A stretch of 64,000 nt of DNA from positions 248,001 to 312,000 of the forward strand of contig NZ_JAPCZF010000002.1 in assembly GCF_025938095.1 (NCBI RefSeq). The letters run 5' to 3'. The notes under the pieces were generated by a model. It was given only the letters and a program-made list of their open reading frames with translations, did not search any database and was not told where the DNA came from. Within the stretch, counting starts at the first letter, position 1, and every line of letters begins with the position of its first letter. Shown in pieces: positions 42,416 to 51,433 of this stretch. The stretch comes from Novosphingobium sp. JCM 18896. Its GTDB lineage: Bacteria > Pseudomonadota > Alphaproteobacteria > Sphingomonadales > Sphingomonadaceae. The translations under genes were made by a program, and so were the position numbers.

Positions 42416-42451
42416 ACCAGCCCGTCCCTTTGTTTTCTCCGGTGCCTATCC

Positions 42452-44029
42452 ATGCCTGCTTTCCTCACCCTCGCCTCGGTCGCGGCTGCGACGCCGTCGG
42501 GCAAGACCCTGTTTTCAGACCTGTCGCTGAGCTTCGGCGCCGAACGTACCGGCCTCGTCGGCCGCAACGGCGCGGGCAAGTCGACCCTGCTGCGCATGAT
42601 CGCGGGCGAGCTCGCGCCCAGCGCGGGCACGATCACGCGATCGGGCACCACCGCCATGCTGCGCCAGGCGCTGCTCGCCGATGAGGTCAAGGTCGCCGAA
42701 GCGCTCGACATCGCCCCCGCGCTCGCCCGGCTCGACCGGATCGAACAGGGCGCGGCCGACGAACCCGACTTCGACCTTGCCGACTGGACCCTGCCCGCAC
42801 GCATCGACGAGGCCTTCGCCCAGGCCGGCCTTTCGTCGGTGGCGCTCGACCGCCCGCTCGCCAGCTTCAGCGGCGGCGAGCGCACGCGCATCGGCGTGGC
42901 GCGGCTGCTGATCGATCCGCCCGACCTGCTGCTGCTCGACGAGCCGACCAACAACCTCGACGCCGAGGGCCGCGCGGCGATCGCCGAACTGCTCGCCGGC
43001 TGGCGCGGCGGCGCGATCGTCGCCAGCCACGACCGCGCGCTGCTCGAACATATGGACCGGATCGTCGCGCTCTCGCCCACGGGCGTCACCGTCCACGGCG
43101 GCGGCTGGTCGGCCTATGTCGAGGCGCGCGACGCCGCGCGCGCAGCCGCCGAGGGCGAACTCGACCGTGCCGAACGCCAGGTCCGCAGCCAGGCGCGCGA
43201 GGCGCAGGTCGCGCGCGAACGCCAGGCGCGGCGCGACAAGGCCGGGCGGTCCTATGCCGGCAGCGGTTCGGCGCCCAAGATCCTGCTCGGCCGCCAGAAG
43301 GAGCGCGCCGAAAACACCGCCGCGCGCGGCGCGGCACTCGCCGGGCAACGCGATGCCGAAAGCCAAGCCGCGCTCGACGCGGCCAAGGCGCGGGTCGAGG
43401 TCGTCACGCCGCTGACGATCGACCTTCCCTCGTCGGGCCTGCCCGCCAATCGCGTGCTGGTCGATTGCGATCGCGTCTCTTGGGACGTCGGTGGCCGCCG
43501 CGTGATCGACGGGCTTTCCTTCACGATCACCGGGCCCGAGCGGATTGCGGTCACCGGCCGCAACGGTGCGGGCAAGAGCAGCCTGCTGCGCCTGCTATGC
43601 GGCGCGAATGCGGCCAGCGAAGGAGCCGTCAAGTCGGCGTCCGAACGCATGGTCCTGCTCGATCAGCAGGTCGCGCTACTCGACCGGAATACCTCGATTA
43701 TCAACAACATGCGCCGGCTCAACCCCACGCTGACCGACAACCAGGCCCGCGCCGCGCTCGCGCGCTTCGCCTTCCGCAACCTGGATGCCGAAAAGCCCGT
43801 TTCAGTGCTCTCCGGCGGCGAAATGCTGCGCGCCGGCATGGCCTGTGTGCTGTCAACCGCGCCGGTGCCGCAGATGCTCCTGCTCGACGAACCGACCAAC
43901 CACCTCGACATCGAATCGCTCGAGGTGATCGAAGCCGCGCTGCGCGGCTACGACGGCGCGATCCTCGCGGTCAGCCACGATCCCGCCTTCCTCGGAGCGA
44001 TCGGCGTGACCCGCGAAATCGCGCTCTAG
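42452..44029 (+). CDS. ABC-F family ATPase (ribosome-associated)
   Basis: A 525-residue soluble protein with two ABC domains and no membrane part. Walker A1 is GRNGAGKST (37-45), with signature FSGGERT and LLLLDEPTNNLD. A charged linker (about 225-310) follows, then Walker A2 GRNGAGKSS (369-377), LSGGEML and LLLDEPTNHLD. ABC-F proteins act on ribosomes as translation factors or antibiotic-protection factors. The linker is Ala/Arg/Glu-rich, and length fits the Uup/YheS-like range. Its 3' end overlaps the convergent pump 2 gene by 4 nt. Confidence 0.93.
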   Translation: MPAFLTLASVAAATPSGKTLFSDLSLSFGAERTGLVGRNGAGKSTLLRMIAGELAPSAGTITRSGTTAMLRQALLADEVKVAEALDIAPALARLDRIEQGAADEPDFDLADWTLPARIDEAFAQAGLSSVALDRPLASFSGGERTRIGVARLLIDPPDLLLLDEPTNNLDAEGRAAIAELLAGWRGGAIVASHDRALLEHMDRIVALSPTGVTVHGGGWSAYVEARDAARAAAEGELDRAERQVRSQAREAQVARERQARRDKAGRSYAGSGSAPKILLGRQKERAENTAARGAALAGQRDAESQAALDAAKARVEVVTPLTIDLPSSGLPANRVLVDCDRVSWDVGGRRVIDGLSFTITGPERIAVTGRNGAGKSSLLRLLCGANAASEGAVKSASERMVLLDQQVALLDRNTSIINNMRRLNPTLTDNQARAALARFAFRNLDAEKPVSVLSGGEMLRAGMACVLSTAPVPQMLLLDEPTNHLDIESLEVIEAALRGYDGAILAVSHDPAFLGAIGVTREIAL

Positions 44030-45438
44030 TCGCGGCGCGGCGCCTCGGGCGGCAGGTCGGCCCAGCCGCCGCCGAGCGCCTTGAACAGGTCGACCCGCAG
44101 CGAACCCAGCTGCTGGTCCGAAGCCGCCAGCGCAGAGCGCGCGGTGATCAGCTCGCGCTGGGCGTCGAGCTGGTCGAGCAACCCGATCGAACCCGCGCGA
44201 TAGCGCTGGTCGGACAGGCGGAACGCGGCATCGGCGTGGCTCACCGCCTCGCGCAGCCGCTGGTTCCGCTCGGTCTCTGCGGCATAGCTGGACAGCGCCT
44301 GTTCGGCCTCCTTGAGCGCGGTCAGCACCGCCCCGTCGAAGGCGGCGAGCGAAGCGCGCGTCGTCGCCTCGGCCTGGTCGATCCGCGTGCGCCCCGCGAG
44401 AATGCTCGGGAACGACCACGACAGCAGCGGGCCGATGCCGAAGGTGAACGAATCCGAACCCTGGACCTGGCCGTTGCGGAAGAAATTGCCCGAACCGCCG
44501 AGCGAGATCTTCGGATAGAGCTCGGCCGTGGTCACGCCGATCCGCGCCGTGTCGGCGGCGAGCTTACGCTCGGCCTCGCGCACGTCGGGGCGGCGCGCGA
44601 TCAGCGCCTGGCCATCGCCGACCGGGATCGGCTGGAGCACCTTGGGCGCCCGCGCGCAGGCCTGGGCTTCGGCCGGCACTTCGGCCGGAGTCAGGCCGAG
44701 CAGCACGGCCAGCTCGAACAGCGACACGCGGCGCCGGCCTTCGAGCGTCGGCAGCTCGGCGCGGATGTTCGCCAGCGTCGTCGCCGATCGCTCGCTGTCG
44801 AGCCGGGCCGCCGCGCCCGCACGCACGCGCTGGTCGATCAGGCCGAGCTGGCGCTGGGCGATGTCGGCCGAGCTGCGCGCGACCGCGATGCTTTCGGCCA
44901 GGGCGCAGGCATCGACATAGGCGCGCGCGGTCTCGGCCGCGACGGTCAGCGCCACGCGATCGCGCGTCGCCGCCGTGCTCTGGGCATCGGCCCGCGCGGC
45001 CTCGATCGTGCGGCTGAGCCGGCCGAACAGGTCGAACTCCCACTCGACGTTGATGCCGCCGTTGTAGATCCATTCGGACGAGCGCCCGCCCTGGCCGACG
45101 AAACCGCCCGAATTGCCATATTGCGCCGAGCCCGTGGTCTGCCCCTGCGGCAGCCGGTTGGCGCGCGCCTCGCGCAGCACGGCTTGGGCGCGTTCGAGAT
45201 TGGCGCGCGCGGCGCGCAGGTCGGTATTGGCCGCGAGCGCGCGCTGGACCAGCGTGTCGAGCGCGGGATCGTCGTAGAGCCGCCACCACTTGTCTTCGGC
45301 CGGCGCGCTCGACAGCCCGGGCGCGACGGTCTGGAAGGTCGCGGCGGCCGGCGGCGGCGTGGTCGGGCGCTTGTAGTCGGGTCCGACCGCGCAGGCGGAA
45401 GCGAGCAGCGGCAGCAGGATCGCGGCGAGCTTACGCAT
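44026..45438 (-). CDS. Efflux outer-membrane lipoprotein, NodT/OprM family (system 2)
   Basis: A 470-residue TolC-like channel with lipobox ASAC and VGPDYKRP after the Cys, the classic NodT start. Two repeated efflux domains are visible (VQRALAANTDLRAARANLERAQ; ARRPDVREAERKLAADTARIG). It is the last gene of pump operon 2, overlapping the permease by 8 nt. The order adaptor-permease-channel is the reverse of system 1 (channel-adaptor-permease), so the two pumps are not a recent tandem copy. Confidence 0.94.
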   Translation of the reverse strand: MRKLAAILLPLLASACAVGPDYKRPTTPPPAAATFQTVAPGLSSAPAEDKWWRLYDDPALDTLVQRALAANTDLRAARANLERAQAVLREARANRLPQGQTTGSAQYGNSGGFVGQGGRSSEWIYNGGINVEWEFDLFGRLSRTIEAARADAQSTAATRDRVALTVAAETARAYVDACALAESIAVARSSADIAQRQLGLIDQRVRAGAAARLDSERSATTLANIRAELPTLEGRRRVSLFELAVLLGLTPAEVPAEAQACARAPKVLQPIPVGDGQALIARRPDVREAERKLAADTARIGVTTAELYPKISLGGSGNFFRNGQVQGSDSFTFGIGPLLSWSFPSILAGRTRIDQAEATTRASLAAFDGAVLTALKEAEQALSSYAAETERNQRLREAVSHADAAFRLSDQRYRAGSIGLLDQLDAQRELITARSALAASDQQLGSLRVDLFKALGGGWADLPPEAPRRD

Positions 45439-48400
45439 GCGAGAAGTCCTCCGGCCCGACCGTCGTCTTCGAGCGTTCGCTGTCAGCCGCGGCGCTGTGG
45501 TCGCGCGCGATGAAGCTGTAGACCGTGGGCAGCACGAACAGGGTGAACAGCGTGCCGATCAACATGCCCATGACCACGACGATGCCGATCGCGAAGCGGC
45601 TCGAGGCACCCGCGCCCGCCGCGAAGATCAGCGGGATCAGGCCCGCGACCATCGCCGCCGTGGTCATCAGCACCGGCCGCATACGCACCGCGGCGGCCTT
45701 GCGGATCGCGTCGACCCGGCTCAACCCTTCGTTGTGCTGCATCTCGTTGGCGAAAGAGACCATCAGGATGCCGTGCTTCGAGATCAGGCCGATCAGCGTG
45801 ACGAGACCGATCTGCGTGTAGATGTTGAGCGTGGTGAAGCCGAGGTAGAGCGGGATCAGCGCGCCGCAGACCGCCAGCGGCACGGTCACCAGGATCACCA
45901 GCGGATCGCGGAAGCTTTCGAACTGCGCGGCGAGCACGAGGAAGATAACGACCAGCGCGAAGCCGAACGACACGGTCAGGGCATTGCCTTCGTAGACATA
46001 TTGCCGGCTGTCCGACAGCCAGTCGACCTCGAAGCCCGCGGGCAGCTTCTGCGATTGCAGGAAGGCCACGGCCTGGCCCATCGTCGTGCCCGGCGCCATG
46101 ATCGCCGAGAGCGTTACCGAGTTCATCTGGTTGTACTGCGGCAGCATGTTGGCTTGCGGGCGCATGTCGACCCTGACCACGGTCGACAGCGGGATCAGCT
46201 GGCCCGACTGCGCCTTGACGTAGAAACGGCCGATCGAGTCCGGCGTCAGGCGGCGGTCCTGCGGGACCTGGGCAATGACGTCGTAGGAGCGGTCGTAATA
46301 GTTGAAGCGGTTGACGTAGTTCTCGCCCACCAGGGTCGCCAGGGTGTTCGAAATGTCGTCCATCGTCACGCCGAGCTCGCCGGCCTTGGCGCGGTCGATC
46401 GTGATCCGCGCCTCGGGGCTGTCGAAGGCAAGGTCGCTGTCGACAAAGGCGAACAGGCCCGAGCCCCAGGCCGCACCCTTGATGCCCTCCATCGTCTGGT
46501 AGAGCTCGTTGAAGTCGGCCGACGAGCGGATGACCATCTGCACGGGCAGACCGCCGGAACCCGCAGGCAGCGAGGGCGGCTGGAACACCGCGGCGAAGAC
46601 GCCGGTCAGGCCCGAACCCTTCTGGTTGAGCTCGGCCTGGATCTGCGCGGCGCTGCGGTCGCGCTGGTCCCAGTCCTTGAGGATGATGCCGCCGAAGCCG
46701 GTGTTGCCCGGACCCGAGCCGAACCACGACGAGCGGTATTCCTTCTGCTCGTGGAAGATCGCGTCCATGCCGCTGGCATAGCGCGCGGTATAGTCGACGC
46801 TCGCGTACTGCGGCCCCTTGAGCTGGGTGAAGATGACGCCCTGGTCCTCTTCAGGCGCCAGCTCGCGCTGCGCGCCGGTGAACAGGATGACGATGCCGGC
46901 CAGCACCGCGAGCCCGGCGATCATCACCGCACCGCGGATCGCCAGCGTCTTGTCGAGCAGCCGCGAATAGCGCTCGGTCAGGCGCTGCATGTTGTGCTCG
47001 ATCTTCTGCGAGAGCTTGCCTTCGGAGAGGTTCGCGTTGAGCAGGTAGGAGCTCATCATCGGTGACAGGGTCAGCGCGACGACACCAGAGACGATCACCG
47101 ATCCTGCCAGGGTGAAGGCGAATTCGCGGAACAGCGCGCCGGTCAGGCCGCCCATCAGGCCGATCGGCGTATAGACCGCGGCCAGGGTGATCGTCATCGC
47201 GATCACCGGCCCGACGATCTCGCGCGCGCCGACGAGCGCCGCCTTGATCGGGGTCAGCCCCTCCTCGATGTGGCGGTGGATGTTCTCGACCACGACGATC
47301 GCGTCGTCGACGACGAGACCGATCGCCAGGACCATCGCCAGCAGGGTCAGCAAGTTCAGCGAGAAGCCGAACATCAGCATCAGCGCCGCCGTGCCGACCA
47401 GCGACAGCGGGATCGTCACCACCGGGATGATCACCGCGCGGAACGAGCCGAGGAACAGGAAGATGACGATGACGACGATGACGATCGCCTCGATCAAGGT
47501 CGACTGCACTTCCTCGATCGAGGCGTTGACGAAGTGGGCGACGTCGAACTGGTTGAACACCTTGGTACCCGGCGGGGCGACGCGCTCGATCCCGGGCAGC
47601 AGCGCGTTGACCGCCTTGACGATCTCGAGCGGGTTGCCGTCGGGTGTCGGCGAGATCGCGATGAACACCGCGGGCTTGCCGCTGCTCATCGCGTTGCTGT
47701 CGTAGTTCTGACCGCCGATCTCGATCGTCGCGACGTCGGATAGCCGCACGATCGAGGAACCCGTGGTCTTGATGACCATGTTCTTGAAATCGTCGACGCC
47801 GCGCAGGTCGGTCGAGGCGGTGATGTTGATCGCCGTGCGCGCGCCCTTGAGCTGGCCCGGCGCCGACTGGACGTTGTTCGCGCGCAGCGCCTGCGCCACC
47901 TCGCCCGCCGAGATGCCGCGCGCGGTCAGCTTGTCGGGGTCGAGCCAGATGCGCATGGCCAGCACCTGCTGGCCGCCCATCTCGACCTTGCCGACCCCGG
48001 CGACCGAGGTGAACAGCGGCTCGGCGACGCGGCTGGCGAAGTCGGTCAGCTGCGGGATCGTCAGCTTGGGATTCTGGAAGGTGATGTACTGCACGGCAGC
48101 GACGCCGTCGGTGATCTTGTTGATCACCGGGTCGGTCGCGCCCGGCGGCAGGCGGTTCTTGACCTGCTGCACGCGCGCCAGGATCTCGGTCATCGACCGG
48201 TCGGCATTGGCGTTGAGCACGAGCTTGGCGTTGACCGTGGACATGCCCTGGCTGGAGGTCGAGGTCAGGTATTCGATGCCGTTTGCCGTGGCGATCGCCT
48301 GGCTGATCGGCGTGGTGACGAAGCCCTGCATCACCTCTTGCGTCGCGCCCGGATAGGAGGTGGTCACGACGATCGTCGCGCTTTCCATGTTCGGATATTC

Positions 48401-48505
48401 GCGCGTGTTGAGCATGAACATCGACGCGCCGCCGACCAGAAGGATCAGCAGGCTGACGACGATCGCCAGGATCGGGCTGCGGATGAAGCGGTCGGTGAAC
48501 TGCAC
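45431..48505 (-). CDS. RND efflux pump inner-membrane permease (system 2)
   Basis: A 1024-residue RND transporter with 12 transmembrane helices and proton-relay Asp pair in TM4 (LAIGLVVDDAIVVVEN). The porter start is TIVVTTSYPGATQEVMQGFVTTPI. The sequence resembles the MexK/MdtB-like multidrug group more than the metal pumps (no CusA Met relay seen). It is between adaptor (5-nt gap) and outer-membrane gene (8-nt overlap), a complete operon. Substrate range cannot be read from sequence. Confidence 0.95.
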   Translation of the reverse strand: MQFTDRFIRSPILAIVVSLLILLVGGASMFMLNTREYPNMESATIVVTTSYPGATQEVMQGFVTTPISQAIATANGIEYLTSTSSQGMSTVNAKLVLNANADRSMTEILARVQQVKNRLPPGATDPVINKITDGVAAVQYITFQNPKLTIPQLTDFASRVAEPLFTSVAGVGKVEMGGQQVLAMRIWLDPDKLTARGISAGEVAQALRANNVQSAPGQLKGARTAINITASTDLRGVDDFKNMVIKTTGSSIVRLSDVATIEIGGQNYDSNAMSSGKPAVFIAISPTPDGNPLEIVKAVNALLPGIERVAPPGTKVFNQFDVAHFVNASIEEVQSTLIEAIVIVVIVIFLFLGSFRAVIIPVVTIPLSLVGTAALMLMFGFSLNLLTLLAMVLAIGLVVDDAIVVVENIHRHIEEGLTPIKAALVGAREIVGPVIAMTITLAAVYTPIGLMGGLTGALFREFAFTLAGSVIVSGVVALTLSPMMSSYLLNANLSEGKLSQKIEHNMQRLTERYSRLLDKTLAIRGAVMIAGLAVLAGIVILFTGAQRELAPEEDQGVIFTQLKGPQYASVDYTARYASGMDAIFHEQKEYRSSWFGSGPGNTGFGGIILKDWDQRDRSAAQIQAELNQKGSGLTGVFAAVFQPPSLPAGSGGLPVQMVIRSSADFNELYQTMEGIKGAAWGSGLFAFVDSDLAFDSPEARITIDRAKAGELGVTMDDISNTLATLVGENYVNRFNYYDRSYDVIAQVPQDRRLTPDSIGRFYVKAQSGQLIPLSTVVRVDMRPQANMLPQYNQMNSVTLSAIMAPGTTMGQAVAFLQSQKLPAGFEVDWLSDSRQYVYEGNALTVSFGFALVVIFLVLAAQFESFRDPLVILVTVPLAVCGALIPLYLGFTTLNIYTQIGLVTLIGLISKHGILMVSFANEMQHNEGLSRVDAIRKAAAVRMRPVLMTTAAMVAGLIPLIFAAGAGASSRFAIGIVVVMGMLIGTLFTLFVLPTVYSFIARDHSAAADSERSKTTVGPEDFSHA

Positions 48506-48510
48506 GCGCC

Positions 48511-49680
48511 TTACTCTCCGCTGGCCGGGATCAGCTTCGACACCTTGAGATCGGCCCCGGGCTGGACGCGAAGCTGGCCTTCGGTGACGACGACGTCGCC
48601 GGCCTTGAGCCCGCTGGTAACCACCACCGAATTGCCGAAGCGGCGCCCGGTCTTGACCGCGACCGGCTCGGCCTTGCCTTCCTTGTGCGCGTTGCCCCCG
48701 CGGATCGCCATGACGCTGTCACCCTGGGCCGAAGTCATGATCGCCGTGACCGGTACGACCAGCGCGCCCGCGATCGGATCCAAGGTCAGCGCCGCAGTGA
48801 TGTACATGCCTGGGCGCAGCGCGCGGTCGGGATTGGCCAGGGTCGCCTGGACCCAGATGTTGCGGCTCGCCTCGTCGACGCGCGGCTCGATCGTGGTGAC
48901 GCGCGCGGTGAACACACGGCCGGGGAAGGCATCCGAAGTCACGCGCACCTCGCGGCCGGGCTGGAGCTTGGCCAGTTCCTGCTGCGGCACGGTGAAGTCG
49001 ACGAACAGCTCGTCGAGCGCGGTCAGCGAGGCGACCTTGTCGCCGGGGTTCAGATATTGGCCGGGATTGATCTGACGCACGCCGATCTGGCCCGAGAACG
49101 GCGCGGCTACGCGCTTCTGGACGAGCCGGGCGTCGAGCTGGCGGACGGCGGCAATCGCCTGGTCGTATTCGGCCTGGCGCTGCTGCACGACTTCGCGCGA
49201 TTCCGCGCCGGTCGTCACGAGCTGGCGTGCGCGCGAGAGCTGGAGCCGCGCGAATTCGGCCTTGGCTGCCGCGGCCTGGCGATCGGCGCGCTCGGGGCCG
49301 TCATAGAGCTGCACGAGCGTCGCGCCGGCGCCGACATATTGTCCGCCCGAGAAAGCGATCCGCGAGACGCGGCCGGCGACTTCGGGCGCGAGCATGACCT
49401 CGCGCACTGCGCGCAGCGAACCGACGGCCTCGAGCGAAGACGGCACGCTGGTGGGATTGACCACGGCGGCGACCACCGCGGTCGGCGGCGGTGCGGGCGG
49501 CGGCGGCGCGGAATTGCGCCACATGCGCCAACCGAACAGCAGCGCGAAGATCGCGATCACCGCGATCACGACGATCACCGCCGCGCGCTTCTGCGAGCGC
49601 GGCGCGGGTTCGCCTGCCGCGTGCCCCACTGGCCCATGCTCCGCTGGCCCGTATTCCGTATCCACCCCTTCGCCCGACAT
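48511..49680 (-). CDS. RND efflux periplasmic adaptor (system 2)
   Basis: A 389-residue membrane fusion protein anchored by an N-terminal transmembrane helix (about residues 31-50; AAVIVVIAVIAIFALLFGW), not by a lipid. A Pro-rich linker and lipoyl parts (VAGRVSRIAFSGGQYVGAGATLVQLYDG; KRVAAPFSGQIGVRQINPGQYLNPGD) follow. It is the first gene of operon 2 and faces the tetR gene across a 129-nt gap with a perfect inverted repeat. Confidence 0.93.
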   Translation of the reverse strand: MSGEGVDTEYGPAEHGPVGHAAGEPAPRSQKRAAVIVVIAVIAIFALLFGWRMWRNSAPPPPAPPPTAVVAAVVNPTSVPSSLEAVGSLRAVREVMLAPEVAGRVSRIAFSGGQYVGAGATLVQLYDGPERADRQAAAAKAEFARLQLSRARQLVTTGAESREVVQQRQAEYDQAIAAVRQLDARLVQKRVAAPFSGQIGVRQINPGQYLNPGDKVASLTALDELFVDFTVPQQELAKLQPGREVRVTSDAFPGRVFTARVTTIEPRVDEASRNIWVQATLANPDRALRPGMYITAALTLDPIAGALVVPVTAIMTSAQGDSVMAIRGGNAHKEGKAEPVAVKTGRRFGNSVVVTSGLKAGDVVVTEGQLRVQPGADLKVSKLIPASGE

Positions 49681-49704
49681 TGCCGAACCGCCCTCATCTG
49701 TATA

Positions 49705-49723
49705 AATCGACTGGTGGTCGATT
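49705..49723. promoter_or_regulatory. Perfect 7-5-7 inverted repeat, likely TetR operator of pump 2
   Basis: AATCGAC, TGGTG, GTCGATT, in the gap between the adaptor start (49680) and tetR start (49810). On the minus strand it overlaps a TATACA -10-like element (49698-49703 region), so binding would block the pump promoter. Confidence 0.6.
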
Positions 49724-49809
49724 ATTGACGCATCGGTTATCGCCGGAGCGGAACAAGGTCAATTGCAATTTGTTCGCAATAAGGATCCAATGCGAGTATT
49801 GATGCACTG

Positions 49810-50439
49810 ATGTCCCCACCGCCCCCCGTCACACTTCTCCGCCCCAGCCGCCTCGCCGGCGCCCGTCCCGGGCCGCGCCGCCGCGACGAACGCCTCGCCA
49901 GCCTGCTCGATGCCGCCGCCGCGCTGTTCGTCGAAAAGGGCGTCATGGCCACGAGCATCGAGGACATCGCCGAGCGCGCCGGCGTCGCCAAAAGCACCTT
50001 CTACCACTACTTCCATGACCGTGCGGCGATGCTCGAGGCGCTGCGCAAGCGCTATTCGCAGCGCTTCGCCGACTTGGTCGACGCGGCGATGGAAGCCTGC
50101 CCGCCACAGGACTGGAACGCACGCCTCGCCGCCTGGACGCGATCGACGGTCGATGAATATCTCGCGACCTACCTGCTCCACGACGCCATCTTCCACGATC
50201 ACGAGGTCTGCCAGCGCTGCGTGATCAGCGAGGAGGCCTTCGTCGTCAGCCTCGCCGCGCTGCTGCGCGCGGGCGCCGAACAGGGTGCCTGGCGGGTCGA
50301 GGAACCGCTGACCACGGCTGCCTTCATGTTCCACGGGCTGCACGGCCTGCTAGACGAGGCGATCGCCTCGGAATCGGAGACCGCGACCCTGGCGGACCGC
50401 GTCACCCGGCTGTTCGGTCAGCTCGTCCGCGCGGGCTAG
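49810..50439 (+). CDS. TetR/AcrR family regulator of RND pump 2
   Basis: A 209-residue regulator. A Pro/Arg-rich tail precedes the helix-turn-helix LASLLDAAAALFVEKGVMATSIEDIAERAGVAKSTFYHYFHDRAAML (about 28-74). The ligand domain has a HDHEVCQRC segment. It is divergent from pump operon 2 and probably represses it through the repeat at 49705-49723. Its 3' end overlaps the convergent kinase gene by 4 nt. Confidence 0.88.
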   Translation: MSPPPPVTLLRPSRLAGARPGPRRRDERLASLLDAAAALFVEKGVMATSIEDIAERAGVAKSTFYHYFHDRAAMLEALRKRYSQRFADLVDAAMEACPPQDWNARLAAWTRSTVDEYLATYLLHDAIFHDHEVCQRCVISEEAFVVSLAALLRAGAEQGAWRVEEPLTTAAFMFHGLHGLLDEAIASESETATLADRVTRLFGQLVRAG

Positions 50440-51383
50440 CCCGCGGTCACCGTCATCTCGCAGGTGACTCCCGCGGGCGCGAAGCGCAGGTCGACCGTCG
50501 GGATCCCGCCGGCCGATCGCAGCAGGCGGCTGCCCAGCCCTCTGTGCGTCGGCGCCTGTACCGCCGGACCGCCGACTTCTTCCCAGCGGAGCCGGTAGAG
50601 CCCCGGCTCTTCCGCCGCATCCCAGACGATCCGCACCCGCCCTGCCGCGACCGAGAGCGACCCGTACTTGCTGGCATTGGTCGCGAGCTCGTGCAGCGCC
50701 ATCATCAGCGGCGTGCAGGCGTTGCGCGACACGTCCCAGTGCGGACCGGCGAGGTCGAACTGCAAGGTGTTGAACGGCGCGATCGCCGCGCCGACGAGAT
50801 CGCCGATCGCGCAGGACTTGAGCGCGCCGAAGCGCAGCAGTTCGTTGGCCTTGGCCAAGGCGCCAAGCCGGCCGGCCAGCATCTCGTAGAACTGGGCGGG
50901 GTCGGTGGCTTTCGACGATTGCGAGGCCAGCGCGCGCATCATCTGCAGCGAATTCTTGGTGCGGTGCTGGAGCTCCTGGTTGAAGTCGTCGCTCTGCCGC
51001 GCGCGCTCCTCCATCTCGATCACCGCGTTGCGCAGGATATTGCCGACCCAGACCATCGTCGCGGCGGAAATGCCGAAAAGCGTCAGCGCGACGACCTGGG
51101 CCCAGTCAAAGGAAAAGCCGAACTGCGGCGGCAGGAACACCCCCCAGGCGGCGATCGCGCTGCCAAAGGCGGTCACCGCCCCCCAGCGCCAGCCGAGGTA
51201 GGTCGCGATCATCTGGATCGCCGGGAAATAGAGGACGAAAGGTACGCCCGAGGTACCGCCGTCGATCAACCAGCGGATGAACGTGGGGATCGCGACGGCC
51301 AGCACGGACCGCACAAGGCCCTCGCCGAAGGACGGCGCGGTTCGGATCGACCGCGTGATGTAGGCGAAGCTACGTGTCTTCAT
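50436..51383 (-). CDS. HWE/HisKA_2-type sensor histidine kinase with membrane N-terminus
   Basis: A 315-residue kinase. The N-terminus (about 20-118) has four hydrophobic segments like the DUF4118/KdpD-type membrane module and no large sensor domain. H140 lies in the H-box ELQHRTKNSLQMM, the N-box is HELATNASKYGSL (231-243), and GLGSRLL marks the G-box. Such kinases drive the general stress response or light/stress pathways in alphaproteobacteria. No partner response regulator is adjacent, so it is an orphan. The start lies only 2 nt from a GGGGAG that is part of a strong hairpin. Confidence 0.87.
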   Translation of the reverse strand: MKTRSFAYITRSIRTAPSFGEGLVRSVLAVAIPTFIRWLIDGGTSGVPFVLYFPAIQMIATYLGWRWGAVTAFGSAIAAWGVFLPPQFGFSFDWAQVVALTLFGISAATMVWVGNILRNAVIEMEERARQSDDFNQELQHRTKNSLQMMRALASQSSKATDPAQFYEMLAGRLGALAKANELLRFGALKSCAIGDLVGAAIAPFNTLQFDLAGPHWDVSRNACTPLMMALHELATNASKYGSLSVAAGRVRIVWDAAEEPGLYRLRWEEVGGPAVQAPTHRGLGSRLLRSAGGIPTVDLRFAPAGVTCEMTVTAG

Positions 51384-51385
51384 AT

Positions 51386-51421
51386 CTCCCCACCCGCTCC
51401 GTTTTCGGTGCGGGTGGGGAG
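51386..51421 (-). terminator. Perfect 12-bp hairpin between ahpF and the kinase gene
   Basis: CTCCCCACCCGC (51386-51397) pairs perfectly with GCGGGTGGGGAG (51410-51421). It lies between the ahpF stop (51434) and the kinase start (51383). It probably ends the ahpCF transcript and would also hide the only Shine-Dalgarno-like bases of the kinase. Confidence 0.6.
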
Positions 51422-51433
51422 CAAGTCAATATG

